This document shows, piece by piece, positions 15,357-23,394 of a stretch of DNA of 33,260 nucleotides. Position 1 is the first letter of the stretch; each line of letters begins with the position of its first letter. Made by a program: the position numbers and the translations under genes. The DNA comes from a virus. Below the pieces are notes generated by a model, which worked only from the letters and a program-made list of their open reading frames with translations, was not told the origin of the DNA and did no database searches. The stretch covers positions 1-33,260 of IMG/VR virus record IMGVR_UViG_3300032288_005426. One strand, given 5' to 3'.

Positions 15357-15779
15357 TTATGATAATATTACTGAGGTATTGTCTCTTATTATAGGTTTGC
15401 TTCCGTACTGATAAAGATCTTTTTCGAAATCTATTGTTCTTATCTTAGCCTGTATATAAATAGGAATTTCTCTTAGATTAAATTGAAGTGGACCTTTATT
15501 AGAATTTTTATATTCAGGATGATCGAATTTCCCAGTAGCATATTCAATATCTCCAACAGATCTACAAACTATTATGTCAGATTGTCCGATTGATTGTAAA
15601 TATTTAGTTAATTGCGATATGCCATCTTTTTCTGATACGGATACTATAAATCTATAAACAAAATATTCTTTTTGCGGAATATCGTCAGCTATAGAATCTC
15701 CTTTTACAACTAAAAAATAAATGTATGTGGGAGTAAGATTCCTTATCGATTCTGTCCCTGCTGGATAATTTTCTGCCAT
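15357..15779 (-). CDS. unknown 140-aa protein, first gene of the virion cluster
   Basis: I do not recognise this protein. It is beta-rich with strands such as PTYIYFLVV, YFVYRFIVSVS and FNLREIPIYIQAKI, and it has no membrane or signal segment. It ends 3 bp before the gp15-like start and is preceded by AAGGAGG followed by TATATAAAAC and the ATG, one of the few plausible Shine-Dalgarno sites in the window. As first gene of the neck/tail operon it is probably a virion or tail-completion component. In T4 the corresponding neighbour is gp13 (309 aa), but there is no clear resemblance. Confidence 0.7.
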   Translation of the reverse strand: MAENYPAGTESIRNLTPTYIYFLVVKGDSIADDIPQKEYFVYRFIVSVSEKDGISQLTKYLQSIGQSDIIVCRSVGDIEYATGKFDHPEYKNSNKGPLQFNLREIPIYIQAKIRTIDFEKDLYQYGSKPIIRDNTSVILS

Positions 15780-15822
15780 GTTTTATATATCCTCCTTAGT
15801 TTTATTAGACGTAATATTAATA

Positions 15823-15830
15823 TATAAATA
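15823..15830 (+). promoter_or_regulatory. TATAAATA late-promoter-like box, plus strand
   Basis: This is an exact TATAAATA, 8 nt before the ATG at 15839, in the 59-bp divergent gap. Together with the AT-rich element on the other strand (before 15779) it makes this a divergent start region. Confidence 0.42.
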
Positions 15831-15838
15831 AAAAGAAC

Positions 15839-16390
15839 ATGAAATATCTTATACCATTTAACGAAAGCTTTTCTAATAAGTCTGATCTAAGGCTAAATAT
15901 AGAATCAACTACAAAAAATGGTCTAGAGATAATACAAAAAGAAGATCCGTCAATAGAAAAAATGTCGGAGTCATCTTTTATAAGAAGAGCAACTAAAAAT
16001 GATAATATCAATGGGTCATTCATTATGGATGGTATTTTAAGAATAAGAATAACAGGACCTAGAGATCTTTTTGGGAGAAGTGGAGGAGCAACTTACATAT
16101 CATTAAGAGAGCCACAAAATTTCGATTATGAATTATTCAAGAACAGGATATCTTCAGTAACACACGAAGGGGGAGTTACAAAACCAGAATCAGTCAATAA
16201 GGTAATAGATGAAATAAAAAATATCATAATAGAATGTTCCAATTCTGGGTATTCAATAGTTAACTACGAGGAATCTCCTGAAGAAAATATCTACGAGGAT
16301 CAGATTATGGATGTTGTTAATCAAATAAAATCTGAAATAGGAGTAGAAGAGATTAAGAAAATACTTAATAATATTATCTCTAAATTATAG
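15839..16390 (+). CDS. unknown protein with possible capsid-targeting N-terminus
   Basis: This 183-aa protein of unknown function begins MKYLIPFNESF, one of several window proteins with an aromatic/acidic N-terminal peptide like the T4 capsid-targeting sequence. The body is mixed alpha/beta, with a central basic motif (GILRIRITGPRDLFGRSGG) and a helical C-terminus (EEIKKILNNIISKL). There is no membrane segment. It lies between the divergent virion operon and the recombination operon; its TAG stop abuts the gp46 stop on the other strand with no gap. The packaging hypothesis is weaker here than for other members because the cleavage-like site (FNE) is not the usual L/I-x-E. Confidence 0.7.
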   Translation: MKYLIPFNESFSNKSDLRLNIESTTKNGLEIIQKEDPSIEKMSESSFIRRATKNDNINGSFIMDGILRIRITGPRDLFGRSGGATYISLREPQNFDYELFKNRISSVTHEGGVTKPESVNKVIDEIKNIIIECSNSGYSIVNYEESPEENIYEDQIMDVVNQIKSEIGVEEIKKILNNIISKL

Positions 16391-18058
16391 TTACACCAAT
16401 TCCTCAAATGAAATATCTGAGAAGTTGTTTTTCTTGGATATTTCAATTTTGTAATCAAATATTTCGGTAGGCATTGGGGCATGATTAATAACGAATATGT
16501 TCATATTCAAATCATCTGAAAGCTTTCTTAATGTTCCTAATATGCTATGAACTCCGTCTGGATCAACTGAGCTAAAAATCTCATCAAGAAATAGGATATT
16601 TACTGAGGAAAATCTTATCTTCATTAGCTTTATTACTGCAATTAGTACTGCAAAATCCACTTTTTTCATCTCTCCTGTAGATAAAGTCTGCGGGGATATC
16701 TCCTCTCCTAAATGAAATATCTGAGCATTAAACTCTTCGTTAAATACTACTTTATATGGAAGATGTAGAGAAAGCAGTGTATTCAATATCTCATTATTCA
16801 GAGATGGTAATATAGATTTAATAGCTAATTGTTTTACACCTTTCTCACTTAAAACCTCATCGAGTGTTTTTACCCAAGCTTGTTTCTCCTCGAATAATGA
16901 TTTCTCTTTATTGAAATCCGAAAGATCGTCATTAGCCTTATTTAAAAGCTTTCTTATAGAATTTAATTGATCATCATTTTTAGCGGTCTTAAGATCTTTA
17001 ATTTTATCCCTTAATGTTCTTATTCCTCCTTCTATTTTACTTCCTTTTGAGAATAAATCATTTTTAATTTCCCCCACTTTACTTTGAGCTTTTTTAGCAT
17101 CGTCATAATTACTTTTGAGCTCTTTAAGATCCTCTGTATATTTCTCTTTTAATTTACAAAGATCATCAAAAACTGATTTATGAAATTCCGTTGATAGATC
17201 AGAAGAACATGTTGGACATTTATCCTGATTATATAGGTTTATCTTGGAATCTATCTCCTTTATTTTAGAAGCTAAATCGCTATATTTCTCGTATGATTTG
17301 TTCACATTATCATTAATCTGCTTCTCTTTTGTCTTGAATGATTTTAATTTATCAGTGTGAAGTTCTAATAGTTTTTTGTAATTTTCTAACTGATCCTCCG
17401 CTTCATCTATTTTAGATCCTGAATTTTCTACTATTTTTTTCTGTAGATCTTCTAATTCAGCCTGTGATGCTGATATAGATCTTCCAGTTGCAAATATTTC
17501 CCCCGTGAGTTGATCTATTGATGATTTGATGCTTTTGCTTTCTTCTTTAAGTATATCCCTCATTTCATTAAGGATATAGAATCCAAATATCTTATCAATT
17601 ATTAACTTCTTGTCAGCTGTACTCATTTTTAAGAAGCTTTTGAAATCATTTATCGATAAGGATATGGTGTTGTTAAAAACATAATATGGGATTTTTAATA
17701 TGTCATCAGTAAGGAAGTCCTGAACATTGCTTTTACCTGCCTGATCGTATATGTTACCGTTAACAGATAGCTGAAAATGTGATGGCTCTAATCCTCTTTC
17801 CACCTCATAAGATTTACCATCCTGCTCAAATGTAATTTTCATCCAGCAAGATTTGTTTGATCTGTTGGGAATATCTTTAAGCTTCTTTCCCTCTAATTTT
17901 CCATAAAGTCCAAAAGTTATTACATCAGAGATAGTGGACTTACCCACACCATTCTCTCCAACAACTTGTACTAACCCTCCTTTCTCAGGAAGTTCTAATT
18001 TTTGGATTTTATTTCCATAGGAGGCAACATTTCTCCATTCAATCTTCTTGATCTTCAT
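16391..18058 (-). CDS. recombination endonuclease ATPase subunit, gp46-like (Rad50/SbcC family)
   Basis: This 555-aa SMC-like ATPase partners gp47 to process DNA ends for recombination-dependent replication and host DNA degradation. Motifs in order: Walker A GENGVGKS at 34-41, two coiled-coil arms (about 165-280 and 290-400), zinc-hook CPTC at 281-284, ABC signature LSTGE at 459-463, Walker B NILFLDEIFSS at 487-497 and D-loop SSVDPDG. Length is close to T4 gp46 (560 aa). All key residues are intact. The ATG overlaps the end of the gp47 gene by 20 bp, consistent with coupled translation of a complex. It is the last gene of the operon. Confidence 0.96.
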   Translation of the reverse strand: MKIKKIEWRNVASYGNKIQKLELPEKGGLVQVVGENGVGKSTISDVITFGLYGKLEGKKLKDIPNRSNKSCWMKITFEQDGKSYEVERGLEPSHFQLSVNGNIYDQAGKSNVQDFLTDDILKIPYYVFNNTISLSINDFKSFLKMSTADKKLIIDKIFGFYILNEMRDILKEESKSIKSSIDQLTGEIFATGRSISASQAELEDLQKKIVENSGSKIDEAEDQLENYKKLLELHTDKLKSFKTKEKQINDNVNKSYEKYSDLASKIKEIDSKINLYNQDKCPTCSSDLSTEFHKSVFDDLCKLKEKYTEDLKELKSNYDDAKKAQSKVGEIKNDLFSKGSKIEGGIRTLRDKIKDLKTAKNDDQLNSIRKLLNKANDDLSDFNKEKSLFEEKQAWVKTLDEVLSEKGVKQLAIKSILPSLNNEILNTLLSLHLPYKVVFNEEFNAQIFHLGEEISPQTLSTGEMKKVDFAVLIAVIKLMKIRFSSVNILFLDEIFSSVDPDGVHSILGTLRKLSDDLNMNIFVINHAPMPTEIFDYKIEISKKNNFSDISFEELV

Positions 18059-19151
18059 TCTCTGTTATTTGTACTGAAACTTTATGAAGTAGTTTTTCTA
18101 TTGCACTGTAGATTTTTGTTTTCTTTTCGTCCTCGTAATTACACTTATCCAAGTATAATTTTGTTAGGTCGAGTATAGAAAAATTCTTTCCCTCTAAATC
18201 ATGAAATCCCTCATCTATTATTTCTTGATCCGGATTTGTTATAGGGGTAAAAGAGATTTTCAATGGGGGATTAACATATTCTGTTAATAATCCTAGAGGT
18301 GCTTTAACTGCCATCTCTGGATCGACTAGAATATCAATAAAGTTATTTTTAAATATAGGATTTAATTCAGATGGATTAGAATTCAAAACCTTATCGAAAG
18401 TCATTCTTACAAATCTAGGAGAATAATCATTCCCGTAATATTCTTCGTTTCCATCTTCTAAATCAAGTACTGTTATACCTTTGGGGTTATCGGTATCAGA
18501 TCTAGTAAGTTGATAAGGAGACCCAAGCATTCTCATTTTACCAAAAGTTTGAGAATAATGAATATGTCCAGAATATACCCTTTCAAATTTGTCTATATCA
18601 GAATATTCTAATCCTTCATCTATTCTAACAAACTTATTAAACATTAATCCTTTAAGGTCCGTATGACAAAACATGTAGTCATGATTTCCTTTTACCTCCT
18701 TTAAAGTTTCTCTCTCAGCATCGTGATCCTTTCTCCAAGGCATAAGAAAAACTTTCCTATCCCCCATAGTTATTGATTCTGGCTCTTCGTATATTTTTAT
18801 CCTAGGTATCCATTTCAGAGATTTTAATGAGTTTACCTCATTGGTATTTTTTCCATAGATATCGTGATTCCCACATATTATGAATATACCATCTTTAAAT
18901 ATTGATGATAGCTCCTCAAATATTTCTATACCAAGATTAAGAACTCTTAGATTAAGAGATTGTCTACTGTCATAAACATCCCCAAGATGAACTAAGCAAT
19001 CTCCCGGTCTATAAATCCTTCTACATAAAGGTATAAACCAGTTCTTGAAGTAATTCTCGTGTATTTCGATCCAATCATTGGAGTTATTTCTAACCCCTAA
19101 ATGTGTATCAGTAATAAATATTATTCTCTTTATATTAGGAAAACTGTTCAT
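18039..19151 (-). CDS. recombination endonuclease nuclease subunit, gp47-like (Mre11/SbcD family)
   Basis: This protein of about 370 aa is a metallophosphoesterase nuclease partner of gp46. With numbering from the upstream TTG, the phosphodiesterase motifs are DTHLG at 16-20, GDVYD at 58-62, GNHD at 95-98, His164 in CHTD, and GHIH at 196-199. All metal-binding residues are present. T4 gp47 is 339 aa. I chose the ATG at 19151, which overlaps the previous gene's TGA by one nucleotide (TGATG), over the TTG at 19154. The downstream overlap with gp46 supports one operon for the complex. Confidence 0.95.
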   Translation of the reverse strand: MNSFPNIKRIIFITDTHLGVRNNSNDWIEIHENYFKNWFIPLCRRIYRPGDCLVHLGDVYDSRQSLNLRVLNLGIEIFEELSSIFKDGIFIICGNHDIYGKNTNEVNSLKSLKWIPRIKIYEEPESITMGDRKVFLMPWRKDHDAERETLKEVKGNHDYMFCHTDLKGLMFNKFVRIDEGLEYSDIDKFERVYSGHIHYSQTFGKMRMLGSPYQLTRSDTDNPKGITVLDLEDGNEEYYGNDYSPRFVRMTFDKVLNSNPSELNPIFKNNFIDILVDPEMAVKAPLGLLTEYVNPPLKISFTPITNPDQEIIDEGFHDLEGKNFSILDLTKLYLDKCNYEDEKKTKIYSAIEKLLHKVSVQITENEDQED

Positions 19152-19627
19152 CAAAAGATTTTTTTAATTCCTTTCTTACCTAAAATACCATATTTTTGAT
19201 CCATTTCTTGAACTATAAGCTCTTTATATTTCATATGAATAGATTCATAAGCCTTCTGATAATTTATTGCAGTATAGTCACATATAGCAACAAATTTCTC
19301 AACCATACTAAATTCAGTTCCCTCCAATTCTTTAAGTATATCCTGAAATATTAAAGGAATAAGATCCTTCGGTATTTTCTTAGTTGGACTTATAACAGTC
19401 CATCTAGAAGCTTGAAATATCTCATCTATCCTGTCATTCAAATTACAAGAATATATGTAGTCCTCGTCCTCATATGTTACAACTGATTGTAAACTTCGAT
19501 AATCCAAATTTGGATCAACCTCAAATTCCTCATCAGTAGAATCGGAGCCGTTATCTGACTCATTTAATTCAGGGTCTATATTGAGATCGTCTTTTTCATC
19601 TTCAATCAGTTTCTTTTGCTTTTTCAT
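19151..19627 (-). CDS. acidic protein of unknown function in the replication operon
   Basis: This 158-aa protein is not recognised. The first 45 residues are very acidic and disordered-looking (NESDNGSDSTDEEFEVD). The rest is mostly helical (KDLIPLIFQDILKEL, MVEKFVAICDYTAINYQKAY) with a basic C-terminus (GKKGIKKIF). It overlaps the helicase stop by one nucleotide (TAATG) and the gp47 start by one. Position between helicase and nuclease suggests a replication or recombination accessory role such as helicase loading, clamp binding or transcription coupling. T4 counterparts such as gp33 or gp59 cannot be confirmed by eye. Confidence 0.75.
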   Translation of the reverse strand: MKKQKKLIEDEKDDLNIDPELNESDNGSDSTDEEFEVDPNLDYRSLQSVVTYEDEDYIYSCNLNDRIDEIFQASRWTVISPTKKIPKDLIPLIFQDILKELEGTEFSMVEKFVAICDYTAINYQKAYESIHMKYKELIVQEMDQKYGILGKKGIKKIF

Positions 19628-20928
19628 TAATCATTCATTATTTGAGAATTTGGATCTTCAGATATTCTCATATAGTTGTAATCAACTATGAATTTCTTGT
19701 AGGAGTTTTTATACCCCTCGTCCCTATTTGCTAAAAGCTTTAGCTTATATTCGTTGTTCGTGTACATCATAGGATCTTGTATAATTCCAAACATTCCATC
19801 TACTGTTGCAACTAATCCCGATGATTCTGATGCTGAGTTCATACTTAGATCTGTAGCGTCGAATTCGCTTTGTTTTGTTTGTGTTGCAGTAACAATAGCC
19901 CAATGGTTTCTTTGTGCTGCAGCTCTAAGATCTTCTGCAATTTGCTTGATCTTCATATATGTATTTTCGGAGTTTGGATTTCTCCAGTTCTTCATGATAT
20001 TAATATAGTCTATAATCACTATCTTAAATTTCATACCCATTATCTGCTCAACTTTAGTCAACCAATTTTCTACGTCTATAGCAGATGCCTGAGATGTTGG
20101 AAATTCCTTTACTACTAATTCTCCAGGAGTTCTTAAATTTTCAAATGCTAGATTGGTAATTTTCTTTTTTATGAGGGAGTCATTTTCAGCAGTCTCTTTA
20201 TACTCAGACATTCTAATTCCTAAAAGATTAGATCCCAACCTTTTCATGTATTTAGTATCACCTAGTTCTAAAGTAATAATAGCAACATTATTAGAAGCTC
20301 TTATTGCTTGTGTTGCTATATTACCTAGCCATAATGTTTTACCCACCTTTGGTTGACCTAAGAAAACATATAGACCCTTTGCAGAAAAACCACCTCCTAA
20401 ACAGAAATCGATGTAATCATATCCACTAGAGAACGTTAGGTTAGCTGGTTGCTTGTGAGCTTCTGGGTCTCTAAAGTTAAGACCCATATCGAAAGAAAAG
20501 TCGACCTTGTTTCTGTCAACTACTATAGATTTATAGGTATTAATTACATCCTTAATATTATCTGGGGTAACCTCAGTGCTTCTTATATAATTAACAGAAT
20601 CTACTGCACTTTTCTCTAGAGTCTTCCATTCAATCCACGATTCAACATTTTGCTGAAGCCAGTCTTGATCATAATCGTCTAGATTTATAGACCACATAGA
20701 TTCTAATAAAGAATCGGTAATCCTGTCGTCTATCTTTAATAATTTAGCAGCTTCCCTTACCTGTACTTTACTTGGAGTTTGTTGATACTTCTTCCAGAAC
20801 GATTTAACTACTTTAAAAGCCTCCTGATAGTCTGTATTTTTAAAAAAACTAATCTCTGTCGCGTCAATATAAGCCGGGTTTTCAATTACCGATCTAAACC
20901 AAATATTTTCTAAGTGTTGATTCTGCAT
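19627..20928 (-). CDS. replicative DNA helicase, gp41/DnaB-like
   Basis: This 433-aa protein is a RecA-fold hexameric helicase of the T4 gp41 type, which unwinds DNA at the fork. Residues 1 to about 150 form a helical N-terminal domain. The motor has Walker A GQPKVGKT at 191-198, the ITLEL motif at 218-222, Walker B KIVIIDYINIM at 302-312, the H3-like TATQTKQSE segment, and a C-terminal DGMFGIIQDP/LLANRDEG region. Length is near T4 gp41 (475 aa). It is encoded between UvsX and gp47 in an overlapping operon. No separate primase is seen in the window. Confidence 0.93.
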   Translation of the reverse strand: MQNQHLENIWFRSVIENPAYIDATEISFFKNTDYQEAFKVVKSFWKKYQQTPSKVQVREAAKLLKIDDRITDSLLESMWSINLDDYDQDWLQQNVESWIEWKTLEKSAVDSVNYIRSTEVTPDNIKDVINTYKSIVVDRNKVDFSFDMGLNFRDPEAHKQPANLTFSSGYDYIDFCLGGGFSAKGLYVFLGQPKVGKTLWLGNIATQAIRASNNVAIITLELGDTKYMKRLGSNLLGIRMSEYKETAENDSLIKKKITNLAFENLRTPGELVVKEFPTSQASAIDVENWLTKVEQIMGMKFKIVIIDYINIMKNWRNPNSENTYMKIKQIAEDLRAAAQRNHWAIVTATQTKQSEFDATDLSMNSASESSGLVATVDGMFGIIQDPMMYTNNEYKLKLLANRDEGYKNSYKKFIVDYNYMRISEDPNSQIMND

Positions 20929-20931
20929 TTT

Positions 20932-21225
20932 TTAATAGTGTGGATTATCCTTTATTTTATACCAATTTTTATTTCCTATACTTCTTTCAGTCTTTTCAAA
21001 AACCCCAGTTTCTATTAATTCTTTTATTATTTTTCCATGAGAAGTTTTCTTCCATCCAGATTCTAAAAATGAATTAAAAGTCTGGTCGGAAAATTCACCA
21101 TCAGGTCTTCCGTCTTTTATTAAATAAGAATTAAGTTCGTAGATGATGTCTTCTTTAGTGGGATATTCTGGAAGATCCTTCCAAACACCCATAAGGTATT
21201 TTAATTTAAGCTTGTTCTTCTCCAT
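20932..21225 (-). CDS. small winged-helix-like protein between UvsX and helicase
   Basis: This protein of about 97 aa is of unknown function. It is rich in Lys and aromatics. A segment reading HGKIIKELIETGVFEKTERS, followed by GNKNWYKI, has the look of a winged helix-turn-helix wing. I prefer the ATG at 21225 to the TTG at 21231; it overlaps the uvsX end by 20 bp, so translation is probably coupled. Position between recombinase and helicase suggests a mediator role comparable to UvsY or the gp59 loader, but the length and sequence do not allow that call. Confidence 0.65.
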   Translation of the reverse strand: MEKNKLKLKYLMGVWKDLPEYPTKEDIIYELNSYLIKDGRPDGEFSDQTFNSFLESGWKKTSHGKIIKELIETGVFEKTERSIGNKNWYKIKDNPHY

Positions 21226-22384
21226 CTTCAACTACATTTTCTTCTTGATCCCCGTCAATTAGATCCTCGAATTCTTTCTCGTCGAAAAGATCAGGGAGTT
21301 TAAAATGTGGCTGAATAACTTTTTCATCAATCATTTTTAGAACCTCATCGGTAAATACCTCAGGGGTAAATATCTGTGTAGATGGTACAGTTTTTCCTAA
21401 ATGTCTAACTGCCCATCTAGGTGATGATTCATTAGGGATAAATTCCATTTCCCCAGTTTTCTTGTCTACTTCAAGCTTACCTCTTTGTATTCCACACGTT
21501 TCCCAAGATACAAAATCCTGTAATCCAACATAAGCGTTCATACCATTCATAAATGAGATGTGGAATTTAACTGGATATGGTCTAGTAAATCTTGCTTTCT
21601 TTGGAGTAGATGTTACAACAATACCTGTTCTCGTATTATCACTCCCTTCTTTTAATTGAGCTTTAGAAAGCATAATAACATTACTCATAGAGAATATAGG
21701 TCCATCTCCGCCTGCAGCTTCTTTCGTCGGCATAAATCCACCGATGTTACCAGTGGTAGTGTGATTTGTACAAATTAAAGGAATCTTAACTGCAGTAAGA
21801 TCTAATGTAATAACTCTGAATAGAGATCTTAGCTCTTTTGATCTAATACCCATATCCATTGCACTTTTACCCTTTAGTGCATCTCCTGTTTCCTTATCTG
21901 TAGATAACATACCTAATGAATCTAGGATAAGAGCAATCTTAGGTTCTGCACCATCTTTTCTATAAGATTTAACCTTATCGACTAAGTTAGCAACAAACAC
22001 TTTAAAATCTGAAATAGTCTTGATCGGCTGATATCTAACTTTGTTTGTATCGATACCGAATTTTTTTGCCCCTGATTTATCAATAGCTCCTTCTGTATCG
22101 CAATATATTACGTTATAATCTTTTCTCTGAGCTTCTCTTACGATATTCATACAGAGGAAAGATTTTCCTGTTTGTGGATCACCAGCAATTCCCATTGATC
22201 TATTGTTGGCTATTCCACCGAACAATGTTCCCGATAGCTGAGCATTTAACAAGTAGTTACCAGTAGGAATCCATTCACTTACTTCCGAGAATTCATTATT
22301 TTCCAATATTGATCCCGTTTCAAAACCATCAATCTTTGATAGTTGCTTATCCAATTCTAAAAACGAAAATTCTTTCTTAGCCAT
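21206..22384 (-). CDS. uvsX: UvsX-like RecA family recombinase
   Basis: This 392-aa strand-exchange ATPase drives recombination-dependent replication and repair. Walker A GDPQTGKS is at 68-75, the NVIYCDTEGAID motif at about 91-102, and Walker B ALILDSLGML at 151-160. The catalytic/L2-type region ICTNHTTTGNIGGFMPTKEA is followed by GGDGPIFSMSN. The C-terminal tail is acidic (DGDQEENVVEDGEEQ), as in UvsX and RecA. Length equals that of T4 UvsX (391 aa). It heads the tight replication operon running to gp46. The upstream small gene (22394-22699) is only 9 bp away and probably shares its promoter. Confidence 0.95.
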   Translation of the reverse strand: MAKKEFSFLELDKQLSKIDGFETGSILENNEFSEVSEWIPTGNYLLNAQLSGTLFGGIANNRSMGIAGDPQTGKSFLCMNIVREAQRKDYNVIYCDTEGAIDKSGAKKFGIDTNKVRYQPIKTISDFKVFVANLVDKVKSYRKDGAEPKIALILDSLGMLSTDKETGDALKGKSAMDMGIRSKELRSLFRVITLDLTAVKIPLICTNHTTTGNIGGFMPTKEAAGGDGPIFSMSNVIMLSKAQLKEGSDNTRTGIVVTSTPKKARFTRPYPVKFHISFMNGMNAYVGLQDFVSWETCGIQRGKLEVDKKTGEMEFIPNESSPRWAVRHLGKTVPSTQIFTPEVFTDEVLKMIDEKVIQPHFKLPDLFDEKEFEDLIDGDQEENVVEDGEEQA

Positions 22385-22393
22385 ATTAATTAA

Positions 22394-22699
22394 TTATTTA
22401 CTTATTTTACACACTGATCTTTTAATAATTTCGGAATCGTTTAAATTTTCATTTCCGAATCTCCCGTCCATTTCTCTAAGGATATAAAGGTCCTTTCCTA
22501 AATTACGAGCCACATTTTCTAATTTTTCTATTTCCCTTGTTACGTCCAAATCACCATACCAAATTTTTCCCTCTCCTAAAACAAAAATATTAGCATTAAA
22601 ATAAACTTCATTTTCTGGATATAATTCTCTATACCCAGACTTAGATCCTGATATCATCCTAGATAAACTTAAACCCTCACTTATAAACAAATCTTCCAT
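22394..22699 (-). CDS. unknown 101-aa protein upstream of uvsX
   Basis: This protein is of unknown function. Its sequence looks folded, with NANIFVLGEGKIWYGDLDVT (a beta-hairpin-like stretch) followed by a helix, EIEKLENVARNLGKDLYIL, and REMDGRFGNE. There are no recognisable catalytic motifs or membrane segments. It is the promoter-proximal gene of the uvsX operon: a 15-nt element shared with the start region of 23056-23337 lies 25 nt upstream of its ATG. It is likely expressed early or middle with the replication genes. Confidence 0.72.
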   Translation of the reverse strand: MEDLFISEGLSLSRMISGSKSGYRELYPENEVYFNANIFVLGEGKIWYGDLDVTREIEKLENVARNLGKDLYILREMDGRFGNENLNDSEIIKRSVCKISK

Positions 22700-22724
22700 T
22701 AATTATTTTTTAATTGTTAATTAT

Positions 22725-22739
22725 TATAGATTGATTTTG
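22725..22739 (-). promoter_or_regulatory. shared promoter element before the uvsX operon
   Basis: On the minus strand this reads CAAAATCAATCTATA and continues as TATAAT. The identical 15-mer occurs at 23362-23376, at almost the same distance from the next start codon (25 and 24 nt). Both copies are preceded by a T-run and a GTCC/GGACC-like segment. It is best read as a -10 region plus its upstream spacer of a phage promoter class. Confidence 0.5.
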
Positions 22740-22759
22740 TGATTTGGTCCGAAAAAATG

Positions 22760-23014
22760 CTAAATTTCCCCTCTTATTTTTAGTAGTTTAGAGCAGTTCT
22801 CAAATTTTTGATTAGACTCGTTCCATTTTATTAGATGATCCAATATTTCTATTGTTTTTTGTGGATCCTCTTTTAGAGATTCTTCTAAAAGATAGGGGCA
22901 ACTAAGCCAGAGTTTAGTTTTCTTCTCCGGGTCTATCGAGTACTCTGGTTTCTCTATATACAAAAAAAATCTGCCATCAGCAGATTTTTTGATATATTTT
23001 CTTCCATTTCCCAT
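22760..23014 (-). CDS. small unknown protein, possible paralogue of the next gene
   Basis: This 84-aa protein is of unknown function. It starts MGNGRKYIKKSADGRFFLYIE and ends with a helical motif, LIKWNESNQKFENCSKLLKI. That motif resembles LIAHFESTEEYERCAFLLDL in the adjacent 93-aa protein, so the two may share a helical-hairpin module. A perfect 11-bp terminator-like hairpin lies inside codons about 9-17 of this gene, so its expression may be limited by attenuation. It is conceivable that the terminator is primary and the ORF weakly expressed. Confidence 0.6.
   Translation of the reverse strand: MGNGRKYIKKSADGRFFLYIEKPEYSIDPEKKTKLWLSCPYLLEESLKEDPQKTIEILDHLIKWNESNQKFENCSKLLKIRGEI
22964..22990 (-). 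terminator. intrinsic terminator-like hairpin inside a coding region
   Basis: The minus strand shows a perfect 11-bp stem (AAAAAATCTGC/GCAGATTTTTT) around a 5-nt loop, with the run of eight T starting in the 3' arm. It is within the 5' coding part of the 84-aa gene, about 70 nt after the stop of the 93-aa gene. It has every feature of a Rho-independent terminator apart from its coding position. Confidence 0.65.
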
Positions 23015-23055
23015 ATATCTATTATACGAGAAATTTCTGAATAAGTTTCCAAGTT

Positions 23056-23337
23056 TTATTGTAAATCTTCCAAGGATTTCTTTATGTAGTCTTTTTTCAC
23101 TTTATTGGAAAGATCTAGTAGAAAAGCACATCTCTCGTATTCTTCGGTTGATTCAAAATGTGCGATTAATCTTTCAAAAAGATCGGTTTTTAAAAACTTG
23201 TTTAATGGATTTCCTTCTTTGAATGCTTCTGCTCCTTCTACTAACATATAATCGTAAAGTTTTCTAGATTGTACATCAAACATTCGGTCTATTTGTTCTT
23301 CGAATTTTTCAAGTCTTTTTATCTCTTCTGGTTCCAT
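23056..23337 (-). CDS. small helical unknown protein
   Basis: This 93-aa protein is predicted entirely helical and highly charged (MEPEEIKRLEKFEEQIDRMF). The C-terminal helix pair, LFERLIAHFESTEEYERCAF, resembles the end of the adjacent 84-aa protein. No known domain is recognised. It is preceded by the shared promoter element at 23362-23376 and a TATATTTG box. It is probably an early or middle phage gene; function is unknown. Confidence 0.68.
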   Translation of the reverse strand: MEPEEIKRLEKFEEQIDRMFDVQSRKLYDYMLVEGAEAFKEGNPLNKFLKTDLFERLIAHFESTEEYERCAFLLDLSNKVKKDYIKKSLEDLQ

Positions 23338-23361
23338 TTCTTTAATTTTTTATATAACAAA

Positions 23362-23376
23362 TATAGATTGATTTTG
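23362..23376 (-). promoter_or_regulatory. shared promoter element before the small early genes
   Basis: This is the second copy of CAAAATCAATCTATA (minus strand), 24 nt from the ATG of 23056-23337. It runs into TATATTTG (23358-23365), a match to the Bacteroidota TAnnTTTG -7 box, with a T-rich segment and TTGTCC upstream. Confidence 0.5.
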
Positions 23377-23394
23377 CGGACAAAAAAAATGATT

